Shown here: piece after piece, positions 10,641-22,234 of the stretch
Layout of the letters: the number at the start of each line of letters is the position of its first letter
Numbering within the stretch: position 1 is the stretch's first letter
Assembly (NCBI GenBank): GCA_029891345.1
Contig: CM057003.1
Span: 14,176,709-14,240,708 of the forward strand
Source of the DNA: Dryococelus australis
Taxonomy: Eukaryota > Arthropoda > Insecta > Phasmatodea > Phasmatidae
Reading direction: 5' to 3'
DNA length: 64,000 bases
Position numbers and translations under genes: made by a program
The notes under the pieces: generated by a model
Seen by the model: the letters and a program-made list of their open reading frames with translations, nothing else
Databases searched by the model: none
Told to the model about the DNA's origin: nothing

Positions 10641-11711
10641 CGCCAGCTGTTTGCAACGTGCTATGTTTCTGCGTGTTTTTTGTAAATGAAATAAACATAG
10701 CTAAAACTCAGAAAAAAAACTGAGGAACCCGAATTGTATGCATGCTACGGAACGGTTAGACGTACCACCAAAGTCATCCGTATGTTTTTACGGCTGCGGA
10801 CTGGTAAGTCATGTGATTACACCTGCAGCAGAAATTACGGGTGAACCTGTCTTATGTAATCAGCTGTCTTTCTTCACTGGCTGAGTTTCCATCAGTTGGA
10901 TTTCTTTTTGGCTCACCAGATTTACAGTGTGTGTATGTGTCGGTAAACCCGCGATTTATATGAAGGAAAGACATACTTAGGAGATGAGTATGAAATAACA
11001 GCTGCTGTGACATTAACACACGTGTGTTCCTTCCTTTTTGTATGCCCATTGGCAAATGATCGCTTAAAATATATAGAGCGTGGTCACTTGAACACATTTA
11101 CCGGGCTTGTTAGTATTAATTTCGCACCGTTTAGGAACATATTATTTGGACAAATTTATTCTCGTGATAAAATACCAGTAGCAGAGGAAATTGCGGTGGG
11201 TTAATAGGGGTCAAACGTATCCAGGGTTCGCGAAAGATAAAATTCGAATGTGCAAGCCACCACTGTACATGCAAACAGCAATCGGCACAGTTGCCATAAA
11301 TACAGCGGATTATTTGTCTGTGTTTGGGAATGCGACATATTTTCGAAGAAATATTATGGGCATTTGTTTATGTTTAGTTCAGAATGCAATCATGAGGTTG
11401 TATCAAATGTACTGAAATGTTTCCGCAATCTCGTTTATGTATTTTCAGTCCGGCCTTCGCCTCTTGTTCTAGTTGTGGCGGCCAGACACACGTATCGATT
11501 TCGTCCCGCCAAGGCAAGCACGCGTAACGGATTCGCGGAAGTAATTCTCCGCCCCTCCCTTCTAGCCCTGCCCCAACCCCAACCGCTATTTTTCAACTAC
11601 CCTTCGCCTTATTTCTTTTCCACTTGACGTCTGCTTGCCCCATTTCTATCCCTAGTTCCAACTCTGAGTACATGGCGCCAGGAAAAAGGCCATATTGTCT
11701 TGCGTTAGGAA
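10641..11711. other. Unassigned spacer
   Basis: Several overlapping frames (10852-11627) on both strands without domain signals. No repeat match recognised. Confidence 0.4.
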
Positions 11712-11941
11712 TGGTGTGGAGTGGAGAGTTTAGGCGGCGAGGTGTGTATGGAGCAATGGAGCAGCGCCGGAATACATGGGTGAGGGAAACGGGAGAACCC
11801 CGAGAAAAACCTGTCCACTAGCGGCATCGTCCGGAGCGGTGCCCACATGCGAAAATCAGGGAGCCACCCCGCCGGGATTCGAAACCGGTTCGCCTAAGTG
11901 GGAGGTGAGTATTCTAACCACTGCATCACCGCGACCCCTCT
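11712..11941 (-). mobile_element. S1 SINE, diverged
   Basis: The minus strand carries the B-box-like GGTTTCGAATCCCGG, a CACCTCCCACTTAGG segment and the body GGGGTTCTCCCGTTTCCC. More substitutions than the 28762 or 60617 copies suggest an older insertion. Confidence 0.75.
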
Positions 11942-12799
11942 TGCATTAAGATTTTGTGCCGTACCGTTGTGCAAATACAAAAAAGAATAAGTTTATATCT
12001 GCAAATGCAATATTGTCGTTTGTTCATCAGTAAAATTTTATGTACACGTATAAATCGTATACGTTTATTATCTGCGTCCAGTGCCAGATTGTCATTATAT
12101 TACCATACTAGAAAATGATTAACGATAGTTCGTAGGTAATGTATTGCACTCATACACACGAAGGTGAGTAGAGGACAGTGAAAATATACATGTTCATCGT
12201 TGGAATACCTGAGAGACTTAACACAGCTCGGTCGCTGTTGTTTACGAGTTAATATGCGAAGTTGTATCGAGTGCAGCGCGACCGAAGATAATGCTAAAAG
12301 TCTCGACGTTCTCCCATAACGGACACGGCAGCTGCGGTGAGCACACGAGGTCCGGGTTGGTAACCCCGACTCAAGCGCCGATGTACTTGATGACGCGACT
12401 GCCGGACGAAAGCAAAGCGAATGGCATTCGTGGCCGGTCACTATCTCGATTCGCCAGAGGAGCTGATCGAGAAAATATCGATTTCTCGCTCATAGAAAGT
12501 CGTCTTCTTCCATGGATTATGCATCTTCAGCCTGTTTCGGCGAACCATTTCGCTCTGCGTCTTGCTACATCTAGGTGTTATTTTTAAGTTGTTACTCTAG
12601 CTTCATTTCCACGCGTTAGAACCAGCACTGAAATAGTATTTAAAAGTTTCACTCTTGTGTCTTTTGCTGTATTAATATTTTTTAATAATATTAACATAAT
12701 TAACAGTACTAATAATAGAGTGCGCATGGATTTCGAACTCACTATGCGAGGGACGATTTCCTGGACAATCTTGCAACGATAATCCCAATCAATCGTAGT
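11942..12799. other. Unassigned spacer
   Basis: Frames at 12100-12441 and 12291-12587 overlap on opposite strands and show no domain. No repeat match recognised. Confidence 0.4.
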
Positions 12800-12807
12800 C
12801 TAATAAG

Positions 12808-13094
12808 TAGGAATAAAATTCGCGAGTTCAATGACCTGTAGGCTAGACTCCACAGTCATGTGTATACTCGAGCCAGATATCTTTGTTTATTGGCTGCTGC
12901 CCCATACAGTAGCCAGCGTTACTTCACACCTGGCAGTATGGCACTCGCTACTTGTTTCCTTACAAGTCTGCTGTTGGCTCAGCGTCTTCGAGGATGTGTC
13001 TGATAAACTGCGATCCGATTGCAAAGTCAACTTCAGTGCACACGTGTTTGACGTCTATCTTGTCCTGAAATGAAATGAACTTTTCCTATCCCTG
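12808..13094 (+). mobile_element. hAT-C non-autonomous element, 287 bp
   Basis: Exact 8-bp flanks CTAATAAG (12800-12807 and 13095-13102) bracket ends TAGGAATAAAATTCGCG and TTTTCCTATCCCTG. The duplication fits the hAT preference nTnnnnAn. The body has CAATGACCTGTAGGCTAGAC and inverted CCAAT motifs. No coding capacity. Confidence 0.88.
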
Positions 13095-13102
13095 CTAATA
13101 AG

Positions 13103-13481
13103 ATTAACCTGGGAAGGATTTAATGTCAATTGGAGGTGGAGAACCATTGAGATGAAACCCTTCCCAGGATAATCATGTGGCACTATGTAGGTATGGAGAG
13201 AATGAGGAGCTGTGAGCAACTACCTGTGGAGAATGTGAGTTGCGGGTTGCCGAGGTTAAGGGGTTTCTTATTGTTCCGCATTAAGGAACCTCCCGCAGTA
13301 CGTAATAGTCGATCGGGCACAAAGCCCGTTCCAATCAGATAATGGACACGACCACATCGAAGGAACCCGCACGACATTTCGTATTTGTGCGCTTATGCTG
13401 TTTTGTGGACTCGTCGACAGAAAACCGACATCAGAATGACTGTATCGGTATTCCCCTAATGCGAGTGGGGAGGATTACCAC
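13103..13481. other. Unassigned spacer
   Basis: No repeat match recognised; 13290-13400 is moderately GC-rich. Confidence 0.35.
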
Positions 13482-14056
13482 TTATGCCCGGTTGCACCAA
13501 CACCTTCCCCGATCCGAGATCACATGATCCTAGTTCCGAACAAGGATCCAGTTTGATCTTTGTTCCAATGTAAAAGTGTTGCACCAACGAAATTTCATGA
13601 TTCTGGATCTCAGATTCTTCGCTCTTGGTTCCAAAGTGAGATCGAGATTAAGTATGAGACAAATTTTGCTATTGGTTCGGAATACATGACGTCATGGAAG
13701 TAGGCGTATTTTTCACTATAGATAGAACTAGATGTGCGATGTTTTATCTGTTTGAAGTGAATTATTGTTGCACGAATTTTACTGAATAATATTCAAGTGC
13801 GTATAATGTTGTTTATAATTCCCAAGAAAACAATCGACCGTAGTTCTATCTGTTGGCGTATTTTCAAACTACATTTGTCTACAATAGCTGCTGATCTCAG
13901 ATCGAGTTTTGGAACCGCCAATTTCGGCGGTTCGAAATGAACTTGATCTCGATCTCCAGTTCAGTTCTGAACTCGAATGGTGCAACAGTTCTCTTGTGTC
14001 GATCTTAGATGCGATCTCAGATTGAGTTTCGAACCACGATGGTGCAACCGGGCATA
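13482..14056. mobile_element. Palindromic MITE with TGCCCGGTTGCACCA ends
   Basis: The terminal 17 bp are a perfect inverted repeat flanked by TA. Inverted similarity continues inward through repeated GATCTCAGAT/GATCGAGATC blocks, so the whole element can fold. The second copy at 46793-47366 is almost the same length. TA flanks suggest a Tc1/mariner-type origin, but no transposase is present. Confidence 0.88.
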
Positions 14057-14551
14057 AGCCACTCGTCGGGTTGCTCGTAGGGACAGACAACCAAAACAGA
14101 AAAAAAAAAAAAAAAATGAAAAGGTCTGAACTATGCTTTTTTTTTCTTTCGCCGTACTTGTGCGCGAATTGTGTGTCGACGTCTGCTCAGAACTGCAGCG
14201 CAGTTGTTCCGGATGGATTGTTCCCTTTCGCCGGGTAGACTTCCCCAGTATTAACAGTGACGTCATTCCCTTTCGATTCCCTATCCGTGGCTTTCCCCCG
14301 AGCACGATCCGCGGAAATGGAGTGACTCATCGATACGACCAGAAGACGGGACAAATTAAGGCGGGGTCCCTACTAGAATATCTGTGAACTTTGTGTTTGC
14401 GCGCATGCGCTTATGTCAGCAAATACATGTTCTGGGAATACGAAGGTTTCGCAGGAAAGTTAAGAAAGAATTGTATTCTGTCCGCGCGCCAGCTCTGTAA
14501 CCACGGGGTATGCGGAAAGGGGAAGGCAAGACAGAGAGAAAGACAGCCGGT
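14057..14551. other. Unassigned spacer with A run
   Basis: A run of A at about 14099-14116. The rest shows no repeat match. The frame at 14133-14387 has no domain. Confidence 0.4.
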
Positions 14552-14572
14552 GGGGGGGGGGGGGGGGGGGGG
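14552..14572 (+). repeat. G21 homopolymer
   Basis: Twenty-one consecutive G, the longest homopolymer in the window. It lies about 60 bp upstream of the transposase relic. Its length in an assembly is often unreliable. Confidence 0.9.
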
Positions 14573-14624
14573 AGTGGGGGCACACATGTACTATCCACAG
14601 TAACACATTTAGCTCCGAAGTGTC

Positions 14625-15930
14625 GTGAACATGGCCGCTGCGAGTGTTATGTTTGTCCGGAAGAAAAACACCGTCGTGCATTTTGAGGGCCGGAGAATCG
14701 CAAGTAATATAATTGTAAAGTGTGATGAAGAGGCGAAACTAAAACGTTATGCTCTCACAGTAAACCAGGCGACAGCAAGAGCTGCAGACTACTGGAGTGT
14801 CGCAGACGTTAATTAAAAATATACTGAAGGAACAGAAAGAACTAGATCACAAAGGGGAGGCCGGAACATACTGTCGTGAATATTGGTGACTTTGATCTAT
14901 GTGTAATTAGGCGGACGATTCGGGATTTTTATATTCAGGAAAAACGTGTCCCTGCCATTGCAAAATTACTGCCCGTGGTAAGGGAGAAAATAGACTTTCC
15001 GTGGTCGCATACTTCGTAGCGTAAGCTGGTAAAACAACTATGTTTTCGGTGGAAAAAAATCGTAAAGCCACAGGAAGATACTAATTGAGAGGCCTCACAT
15101 CGTATCTTGGTGCCACGACTATCTAGTTGCAATGAAACAGCACAGACAAGGTGGGAAACAAATTATCTACATAGACGAGACATGGATAGACGTAATTTAA
15201 CGTTTGGCAAGTGTTGGCAACACGAAGAAGTGTTTGGTATACGAGATAATATGAATTCGGATAACCGATTAATTGTAGTACACGCTGGGGGTATCAACGT
15301 ATTTATAGAAAATGCTCTCCTTGGCTATAAAGCCGGCACTGCCAGTGACGACTAAACGGCCAAATGAACAGTGTTAATTTCATTAAATGGGTTTACCTAA
15401 CCTCCCGTAGTCATCTGTAGTAGTGTTAGATAATGCACCGTATCATTGCGCACAGATTGACAAGCCACCTACCAAGTACTCTGCAGATATGTTAACATGG
15501 TTAACAAACAAAGGCATAACTTGTCACACGTCGATGCGGAAAGAGGAGCTTTACAAATTGGCGGAACACGCGAAACCCAAAGAGAAAGTGTACAAATTCG
15601 ACACCCATCTGACATCTGGGACATACCGTGGTCCGGTTTCACCCATACATGTGCGACCTGAACGCTATTGAGCTCGCTTGGGCGATGGCTAAGCGGGTAG
15701 TGCGCGAAGGAAACGTAACCGGAGATTCCTCTCTTCAGAATTCCGAGAGATTACTATTAAAGCGATAGACAGGGTAACCAAGACCGACTGGATAGGGTAC
15801 TGTAGTCACGTACAGAAGCTTGAGACTGGATACTGGGAAAAGGAGGGTGTCGTGTCAGATGTAATTGACAGTATCTTTGTACGTCTTGACGACAGTAGTG
15901 ATTCCTCCTGTGCCGTGCAGTTCAAGCAGT
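14625..15930 (+). pseudogene. Decayed IS630/Tc1/mariner transposase
   Basis: Frames read in order give a complete but broken DDE transposase. An N-terminal helix-turn-helix part (14640-14816) has the words GRRIASNIIVKCDEEAKL and ATARAADYW. A linker (14874-15016) reads VVNIGDFDLCVIRRTIRDFY. The catalytic domain has IYIDETWID with the first Asp at 15174, VVVLDNAPYH with the second Asp at 15429, and CDLNAIELAWAMAKR with Glu at 15670. The tail (15788-15905) reads VIDSIFVRLDDSSDSS. In-frame stops (for example TAG at 15017 and TAA at 15198) and several frame changes show it is dead. The second-Asp-to-Glu spacing is about 80 codons, far above the usual 34 to 41; I recall a long-spacing lineage called Sailor (DD82E). 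I could not find clear inverted ends, so element limits are uncertain. Such enzymes cut and paste at TA sites and could mobilise TA-flanked MITEs, but no TIR link is shown. Confidence 0.87.
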
Positions 15931-16570
15931 GAACAAGAAAATCCAGGTTCACTATTAGCGACCCCGCTGCCTCGAAGTGAAGTGAGTGAATGTTTTCTTT
16001 GTACGATAGTACACTCGTATAGCGTGGCCGTCATATCGTTCCAAGGTCGTATTCCTGCCAGGGTTTCAGAGGCGGCGCGCGGGCAATACGTCTGTCAACA
16101 TTTTACTTTTAATCCTGCCAAATATGTTCAAAAAGGAAGTAGCGAAAATATTCATCAACAGCATTTTAATCTCTTTTATTCACGGTTACGTAACATAGAA
16201 GGAAGAAAAGTAATTCACTGGCTTTCGTCGTGTGTAATAATATCCCACTGTCACAGATCCAATTTTCGAGAAATTCAGTTTCCTGGGGAATGCATATTAC
16301 AATATCTTAACTGTAAAAAAAAGTTTCAGCTAAAATTCCCTTAGGGAAGCAAATTACACTTAAGTTTAAGGTAAAACTACCCCTTAAATGTAGAGCAAAT
16401 TTTGCGTAACAAGAAGTACTATCCCCCAAATCGTACAGAAAAGTACTCGACAAAAGTGTGGGAAAACTTCCATATAGGGAAGGCAATATTAACTATATTG
16501 TATAATAAAATTATATATGAAATAACCCTTGACATTGCTACTGTTTATTTTATTCTTGCCGTATTCTCAA
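15931..16570. other. Unassigned AT-rich spacer
   Basis: A frame at 15865-16344 starts inside the transposase relic and runs into non-repetitive DNA; no domain was recognised. The 3' end of the transposon may lie in here. Confidence 0.4.
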
Positions 16571-16785
16571 ACGAATAGTAACCTGGTTACTTTTTTCCTT
16601 TCAGCCATTTTTAATGCTTTAATCACTTTTTAAAATAAATATCCCATGGAAGTAATAAACACAGCATATGTATATGGACTGCACTCGGAAGTTAACGCCT
16701 ATGGCTAAAATAAAGTATATTTATTAACTGTTATTCGCAATGAGAGGGCTTTCAAAAGTGCTCACTTTACCGTGAATAGCCTATA
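16571..16785. mobile_element. TIR-A element, left end missing
   Basis: It starts inside the GTTACTTTTTTCCTTTCAGCC block and ends with the intact CTCACTTTACCGTGAATAGC CTATA end. The first about 35 bp are gone. Confidence 0.75.
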
Positions 16786-17199
16786 CCTGTTTTCGTTGTT
16801 CTTTTATTCTGGAATTTAATTTGAATGAATCTGTGGTGTACCCAGAATTTTGCACATTCACTCTTATTTAAGAAGTTTTATGAAATACGTGGTGTAAAAA
16901 ATATCGTACCGACGTCAACTTTTGTCTAGAAATGGGTTTATGAGCCACATGGGTTTATGAGCGACATGGGTTTATTCAATTCGTATAGAAAGAGTATATA
17001 AATGTATGGATAAATCTCTTCGTCGTGTAGGAAATTTTTGTCTGCAATGCCGCGACTGAGGTGTCCGCGCTGGGACAACTAAGTTATTTTCAGATGCGTT
17101 GATCGCGAATTCTCGGGTTGAATTGAATTTTTATGAGAAACCAAATGGCGTGGTGCTATCCTGGTTGGTAATTACCGTAGGCGTTTTTAAGCTGGCAAG
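16786..17199. other. Unassigned spacer with an 18-bp tandem repeat
   Basis: Near 16932-16976 the phrase ATGGGTTTATGAGC recurs in about 2.5 units of roughly 18 bp. The remainder shows no match. Confidence 0.5.
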
Positions 17200-17556
17200 T
17201 TAAGGGTCGGCCTCGCCCGCCATGTTGAATTTTCCATTTATACGTCATAACTTACTTTTCAGTGAAATAACCAAATATTTGTTACTATAACATTATCACA
17301 ATTGACAATCCCCTTCAAATGTAATCTTCAAACTTCATCCACGTGTGATTTGGCGATTGTAAAATTGCATTAGTATGTTCATAATTCTCGAAAAAAAAAA
17401 TACGGCATGACTACTTAACGAATTTTCAGAATTTATGTTTGTACGTCACGTATATTGTCGTGATTGTATAGTAACAGTTTCCTAATAAGTGTCGGTATAC
17501 AACTGAAATAAGCTAGAACCAATAATTCAACACGGCGTGCGAGGCCCGGCCTTTAA
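17200..17556. mobile_element. TTAA-flanked MITE (CCCGCCATGTTG type), 357 bp
   Basis: The ends GGGTCGGCCTCGCCCGCC and GGCGTGCGAGGCCCGGCC form a roughly 30-bp inverted repeat that runs on through ATGTTGAATT / AATTCAACAC. TTAA stands at 17200-17203 and 17553-17556. TTAA targets are typical of piggyBac-type elements; no coding part remains. Confidence 0.78.
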
Positions 17557-17769
17557 AACTCAACGATGGTTAAATACCGACGAACTTCAGCAAATTGCCT
17601 ATCTAATCTACACGGATGCTAGGAAACTTTATCTGTTGGTTCTGGGAACGCTTGCTCACTAATGGCTCAGATAATTCCACTGTTCTGAGAATTAGTTAAT
17701 TATCGTTTCACTTACTGCTTACCAAGCCTTCTTTATTTAAGGTTTACTCTTCACATCAAGGGGGCCGCC
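17557..17769. other. Unassigned spacer
   Basis: Nothing recognised. Confidence 0.3.
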
Positions 17770-17965
17770 TACCTGACGCGACATGGCACAGGAGCGAGCG
17801 AACGCTAAGGGCGACAATGGCACGCACATCAAGTGCCGCATCGCCACTATATGCGTGGAGCACTAAACTAGCGCGCAAGCTTGTTGTCCAACCGGGTTTT
17901 CTGTGGGACTTTAAGGGGCGGCCATATTATTTTACTGCTGGGAAGTCTGATCCAAAGTTCAATGT
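17770..17965 (+). repeat. Family G dispersed repeat, short form
   Basis: It shares GCGATAAGGG-like and ACATCAAGNGCCNCATCGCCACTA words with 34366-34510, plus TTATTTTANNGNTGGGAAGTCTG at the right. It is related to, but diverged from, the long form at 5337. Confidence 0.55.
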
Positions 17966-19954
17966 GGGATTGTATTGAGTTTCACGTAGATCAAGTCAGC
18001 ACATTTTGACATACGGCAGTTTAAAAATGCTTTTTATTTATAGCTATGTTGGAGGGTTTCTAAATAGTGGTTCTAACGTTTAGTGTCTTGAAAGCGACAT
18101 TCCGTCATCGCCTGAAAGTTTGTTTAATTTTCGTAAAAAAAAAGGGGGGGGGGGATCTACCGACACACTGCAAGCGCCTAGTAGGCGTCAATTAGGGAGG
18201 GGGAGGGTGTATTATAAATATATAATGTTTCGTTTTATGGCGTTAGCTGATTGCGATAACAACTAAAATTACTTCTTGTACGGAACGGAGTGGAAACAAT
18301 TAAATTGTATATGTGCGCGTGTGCCAAGAAAATGCTTCACTCTTTATTACGTGATATTACAACGCAAAATAGTACTGATAACTGACGCTAACAATAGCAT
18401 AAAGACTTATATGTTACGTCGCAAGAAAGGGTACATACAGGTAAGAAAGCAGCGAGACACCGCCGTAAAACGTTACGTTAAGTTACTGGGAAATGGTCTC
18501 AAAAGTGCCAGGACGAAGGTACGAAGAGCAACAAAGCAGGGATGCGGAAGGAATCGAAAACTGTCTTGTTGAGTATAGTATAATATTTTTTTCTGGGCAG
18601 TGTAAACTGTAAAAACCGCCAATGTCTGGTATCCTCGTATGTCTGGTATCTTAGTTTTTTACAATCGCAATTCATCTTACAATCGTGCGCATGATGAATT
18701 TTTGATCCACCGTAATGCCTGAATAAACGACTCTCGAATAAAACGTTAATTGCTGTGTATATTGACACGCAAGTATCACGCGGGTTGTCTAGTTTCAACA
18801 CGGCAGGTAGTTTGACGTCAGCGTTTATTATACATTTCTTCTCCTCGAAAACACTACTTATTTCCGAGCAAATAAACACCGCCGTGCAGAATTGGGTCTG
18901 GCGTACTGTAAAAAGAAGATATTGCAGTGAAGTCAGTGGGATTTGTCAAAAGTGGAGTTGAACCTCGTAGAATTTAGCGTGTCTTGGTAGGAAATTACAT
19001 CGCTCTTCATTTTACCTCCTCTCTCTTCGAATTCCTTGACTGAAGAAAAGTTCGGTAGGTCTCGAGTAGGCGAGCGGGAGGTGTAGGGGTTGGGGAACGA
19101 GATTTCCCGCTCCGTCATTCCACTTGGGCGTCAGCCATTTTGAAGTTTTTCTCCTCGTTTTCTAGCTTATTCAACCTAGTTTCCCGAATGGGAAAATTGA
19201 TTTTGAAAACTAACAGTATTCCACTTTTTAAAAAGCAATTGTTTTATTGAAAATATAAAAGGATGGGAGGATGCTTTATAATGTAACGTATCGCACATGA
19301 TGATTATAACCTATTCTGTTATGTTACGGTATTTAAAATTTGCGGAATGGATATTTAACTATAGAATGCCGGTAGTAACAAACGGTAATATATAATGAGG
19401 TCAAGCCACGACCCTTAACAAAGCCTAATTTCTCATTGATAGATGTAAGCAGAAGCTGTGGTATAAAACTGGTGATACCAAGGTGGCGCCCCCTCTGTTT
19501 ATCGTGTTCGGTGCAAAAAAAAAAGTGGGGTAGAGTGTGTGTGTCAGTTGCGCATACCCACGCTCTGTGTGTTCAAACGTTGTGCTGCTGTTCCGTTGAC
19601 CATGGGCAATCGGCCTGCCTCGTCCTCGCAGTGTGCGGCATGTGCGTGACTTGTAAGGGTAGGCACTCTACGCGGAAGAAGCAGAGGTGAAACACACTCC
19701 GGCCAGTTCTCAGAACGTTTTGCCTTGTAACTGCCGCACACGGCGCGACCAGACTCCCCCCCTTCCCCCTCTACTCTCCGTGACTCTGCAGCGCCGCTCG
19801 GCGGTGGATCTCGGAACTGGGGCGTGCGAGCAACGCAACTGCGCGTCAGTGCAGCTACGCGCAGTGTTGCCAATTTAGCGACTTCGTAGCCAGAAACAGC
19901 AATTTTCAAACCCGTTCGATTCCACTGCACTCATTTGTGTACGTTACGCACGTG
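17966..19954. other. Unassigned 2-kb stretch
   Basis: Contains a G9-10 run near 18145, a 16-bp tandem pair (TGTCTGGTATC) at 18620-18652 and a GC-rich part at 19480-19860. The frames at 18276-18572 and 18499-18879 overlap on opposite strands and have no domain signal. Confidence 0.4.
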
Positions 19955-20370
19955 TAAAGGTTGTTCACGGTAAAGTAATCCCTTTTGAAATCAACTTAAG
20001 AAAAAAGTCACTGCTACTAACTTCCCACATATTTTAACGGGCACACAGAGCGACATGCGCCCAGTAAAGTTGGTAACGGTGGAGGGAAAGTAGTCCCATA
20101 TCCTAACGTCAAATAGAAAGTGTAATGATAATTTAAATAATTTCTTTCGCTTCCTGGTATTTTTAATACATCGAGTGTAAAAATGAGCATATTTGTAAAG
20201 TATTTTCTTTTCTAATAATTTCACAGTTTCACCTGGCCCACGCATGAATAAAGTGATGAAGCCCATGGCAATGTTAATTTTATATAAGGCGGAAAAATAC
20301 ACAACGGGCACACAAGTAGATCTTGAGCAGGGCTTCACAAAAGCGCTCATTTTACCGTGAACAGCCTATA
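19955..20370. mobile_element. TIR-A element, long form (416 bp)
   Basis: The left end GGTTGTTCACGGTAAAG and the right end TTTTACCGTGAACAGCCTATA are inverted. The long-form interior has TATTTTAACGGGCACAC, AGTTGGTAACGGTGGA and GAATAAAGTGATGAAGCCC. The last phrase is the unoccupied version of the site hit by hAT-C in two other copies. Confidence 0.88.
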
Positions 20371-20540
20371 GGTAATTTTTTATTATTGGTTCATATTACT
20401 GAACATATAGTCTAGATCTCATTGGCTATGACAATGAAACGAGTGTTTTGTCGACTTTAAAGTACAGCACGCATCACAACATTTTCTTTTTGCAACACCT
20501 GAAACAGTAAATTAAAGTCGGTCTGAAAGGGTTGAATATA
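20371..20540 (+). repeat. Family J dispersed repeat
   Basis: It is collinear with 36228-36400 and 49733-49893: TATTATTGGTTCATATTACT, then CATTGGCTATGACAATGAAAC, then TTTTGTCGACTTTAA. The left part is cut off where the TIR-A element ends, so TIR-A probably inserted into it. Confidence 0.7.
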
Positions 20541-20686
20541 TTCCAGCGACATGATATTTCAGCTTTCCCGTTGATTAAATAGGGAATGAGAGCCTTTTTT
20601 TTTTATTAATGCTGTGTCTCAATTCACTTCAAGTATATACATGTCCATATTCGTCCCGCCTGTGACTTCGCTAATAAGTGTGTATG

Positions 20687-20690
<4 letters not shown>

Positions 20691-20739
<49 letters not shown>

Positions 20740-20757
20740 TATATATATATGTATATT
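20691..20757. repeat. (TA)n(CA)n(TA)n microsatellite
   Basis: TA at 20691-20720, AC at 20721-20739 and TA at 20740-20750. The compound structure is typical of replication slippage. Confidence 0.95.
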
Positions 20758-22013
20758 CTAGCGCCATCCCAATTCCCGGTATAGTACACACAGCCTCTGT
20801 ACTAGCCAACTACACGAATTCTCCGTGTATTTATTTATTCCGCGGTGAACTGTTGTGGTTAATGAATATGTTAGCGCAAAACTGTATTTCATAAGTATAT
20901 ATTGAGATATTACTTTGCTCATCGTTGGAGCTAAGAGCAAGCCTGCGAATACGAACGTCAGAAAGGATATGCTCCCCCCCCCCCCCCCCTTCGTTCCTAT
21001 AAACTGTTGCCACAATTCGCGAACATTTGATAATCGAACGCTGCTTTTTTTAAACCGCGAGCGCTGGAAACTTTACTCTCAACGTGATTAGTTTATGCGC
21101 CTTTTAAAAAATCATGAACGCCAGATTTAAAAACTCGCGGAAGCCACGCGAGCCATCGCCAACGTTTCTTCGTCGTGTTGTAAGGTCGATCAATAAAGCT
21201 GGATCTGTTCCTGGAAACGGAGGCAGTTCCCGTCCCTGTATTATCTGCTTCCTCTGATGGATGCCCCGAGAACACGGAGGGTGAAAGGTCAACGTTCTTG
21301 CACATGCCAGCTTCTGAGTACAAAATTAAACCTACATCGCAATGTGGCAAGAAATTCCTGTTGCAGCGGACTAGCGGAATGGAATGCGAATTACTACTGC
21401 CCAACTGCTTGTCGAATAGCAGGCCTGGAAAATACCGCTGCTTATGTGTACTTATTTAATATCGTCCTGTGTTCGGCCTTAACAATTTTTCATAGGTAGC
21501 CAAACGACAACTTTATCCATTCATTCACTTTTCCTAACGGCGCCAGGTATATTAGAAAACGGATGTTTGAGAATAATTAAACTGTTTCGAAAGTCCTACC
21601 TATTTCCGTCTTTCCACGTACCGTAGCAGCTGATACTCCATACGCGAACACATAAACGACGCGCCTTAAACTTAATTGTAACTAGGCATTGAACGAATCA
21701 AGCGGTGCTTTGAAAGTGTAAGGAACATATATTGTGATTAGAGATAATAATTTTTAAGCTTAATTATCGTCCTGGTTCCGTGTACGAATGAATACATACG
21801 GACTACGTTCTGCTTATGAACATCCCGTGGGTTATGGAATCCCTCTCTAGATATCAGCCATTTTGCTATATACCTCCGTTTTTCACCCAAACATCGTATT
21901 GACAAAAAAAGTGAAACTAATTTCTATCAAAACCATACTAATGCGATATCTATTAGGAGACAGAGTAACTATTTTAAATAAATGTCGATGGATGGGCAAA
22001 CGGGAAACTAGTG
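20758..22013. other. Unassigned stretch with a C15 run
   Basis: A C run at 20974-20988. The frames at 21093-21499 overlap on both strands and have no domain. No repeat match recognised. Confidence 0.4.
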
Positions 22014-22215
22014 TAGGGACCTGAAAAATTCGCGAGTTCAACGACCTCGAGGCTAGACTCCACGGTGTCACGTGTAATCGTGCAGGTATCAGTTGCCCAT
22101 TGGTCACTTGCAGCCACGGCGGAGGGCGATGATTGGGCGTGCATTTTGTTGAATGTTTCTCATTGGTCCAGGGTTCTCCAGGAGGTGACATACACCTTCA
22201 TCACACTAAAGAACA
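22014..22215 (+). mobile_element. hAT-C variant, right end missing
   Basis: It starts TAGGGACCTGAAAAATTCGCG and continues GAGTTCAACGACCTCGAGGCTAGAC as in hAT-C. The GGACCTGAAAAATT start is shared with 27774. The right part diverges after about 200 bp. Confidence 0.6.
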
Positions 22216-22234
22216 GTTGATTATAAAATGATAA

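Noticed and set aside
18276-18879. Opposed frames of 98 and 126 codons
   Set aside because: Each overlaps the other, neither has a recognisable motif, and there is no supporting context.
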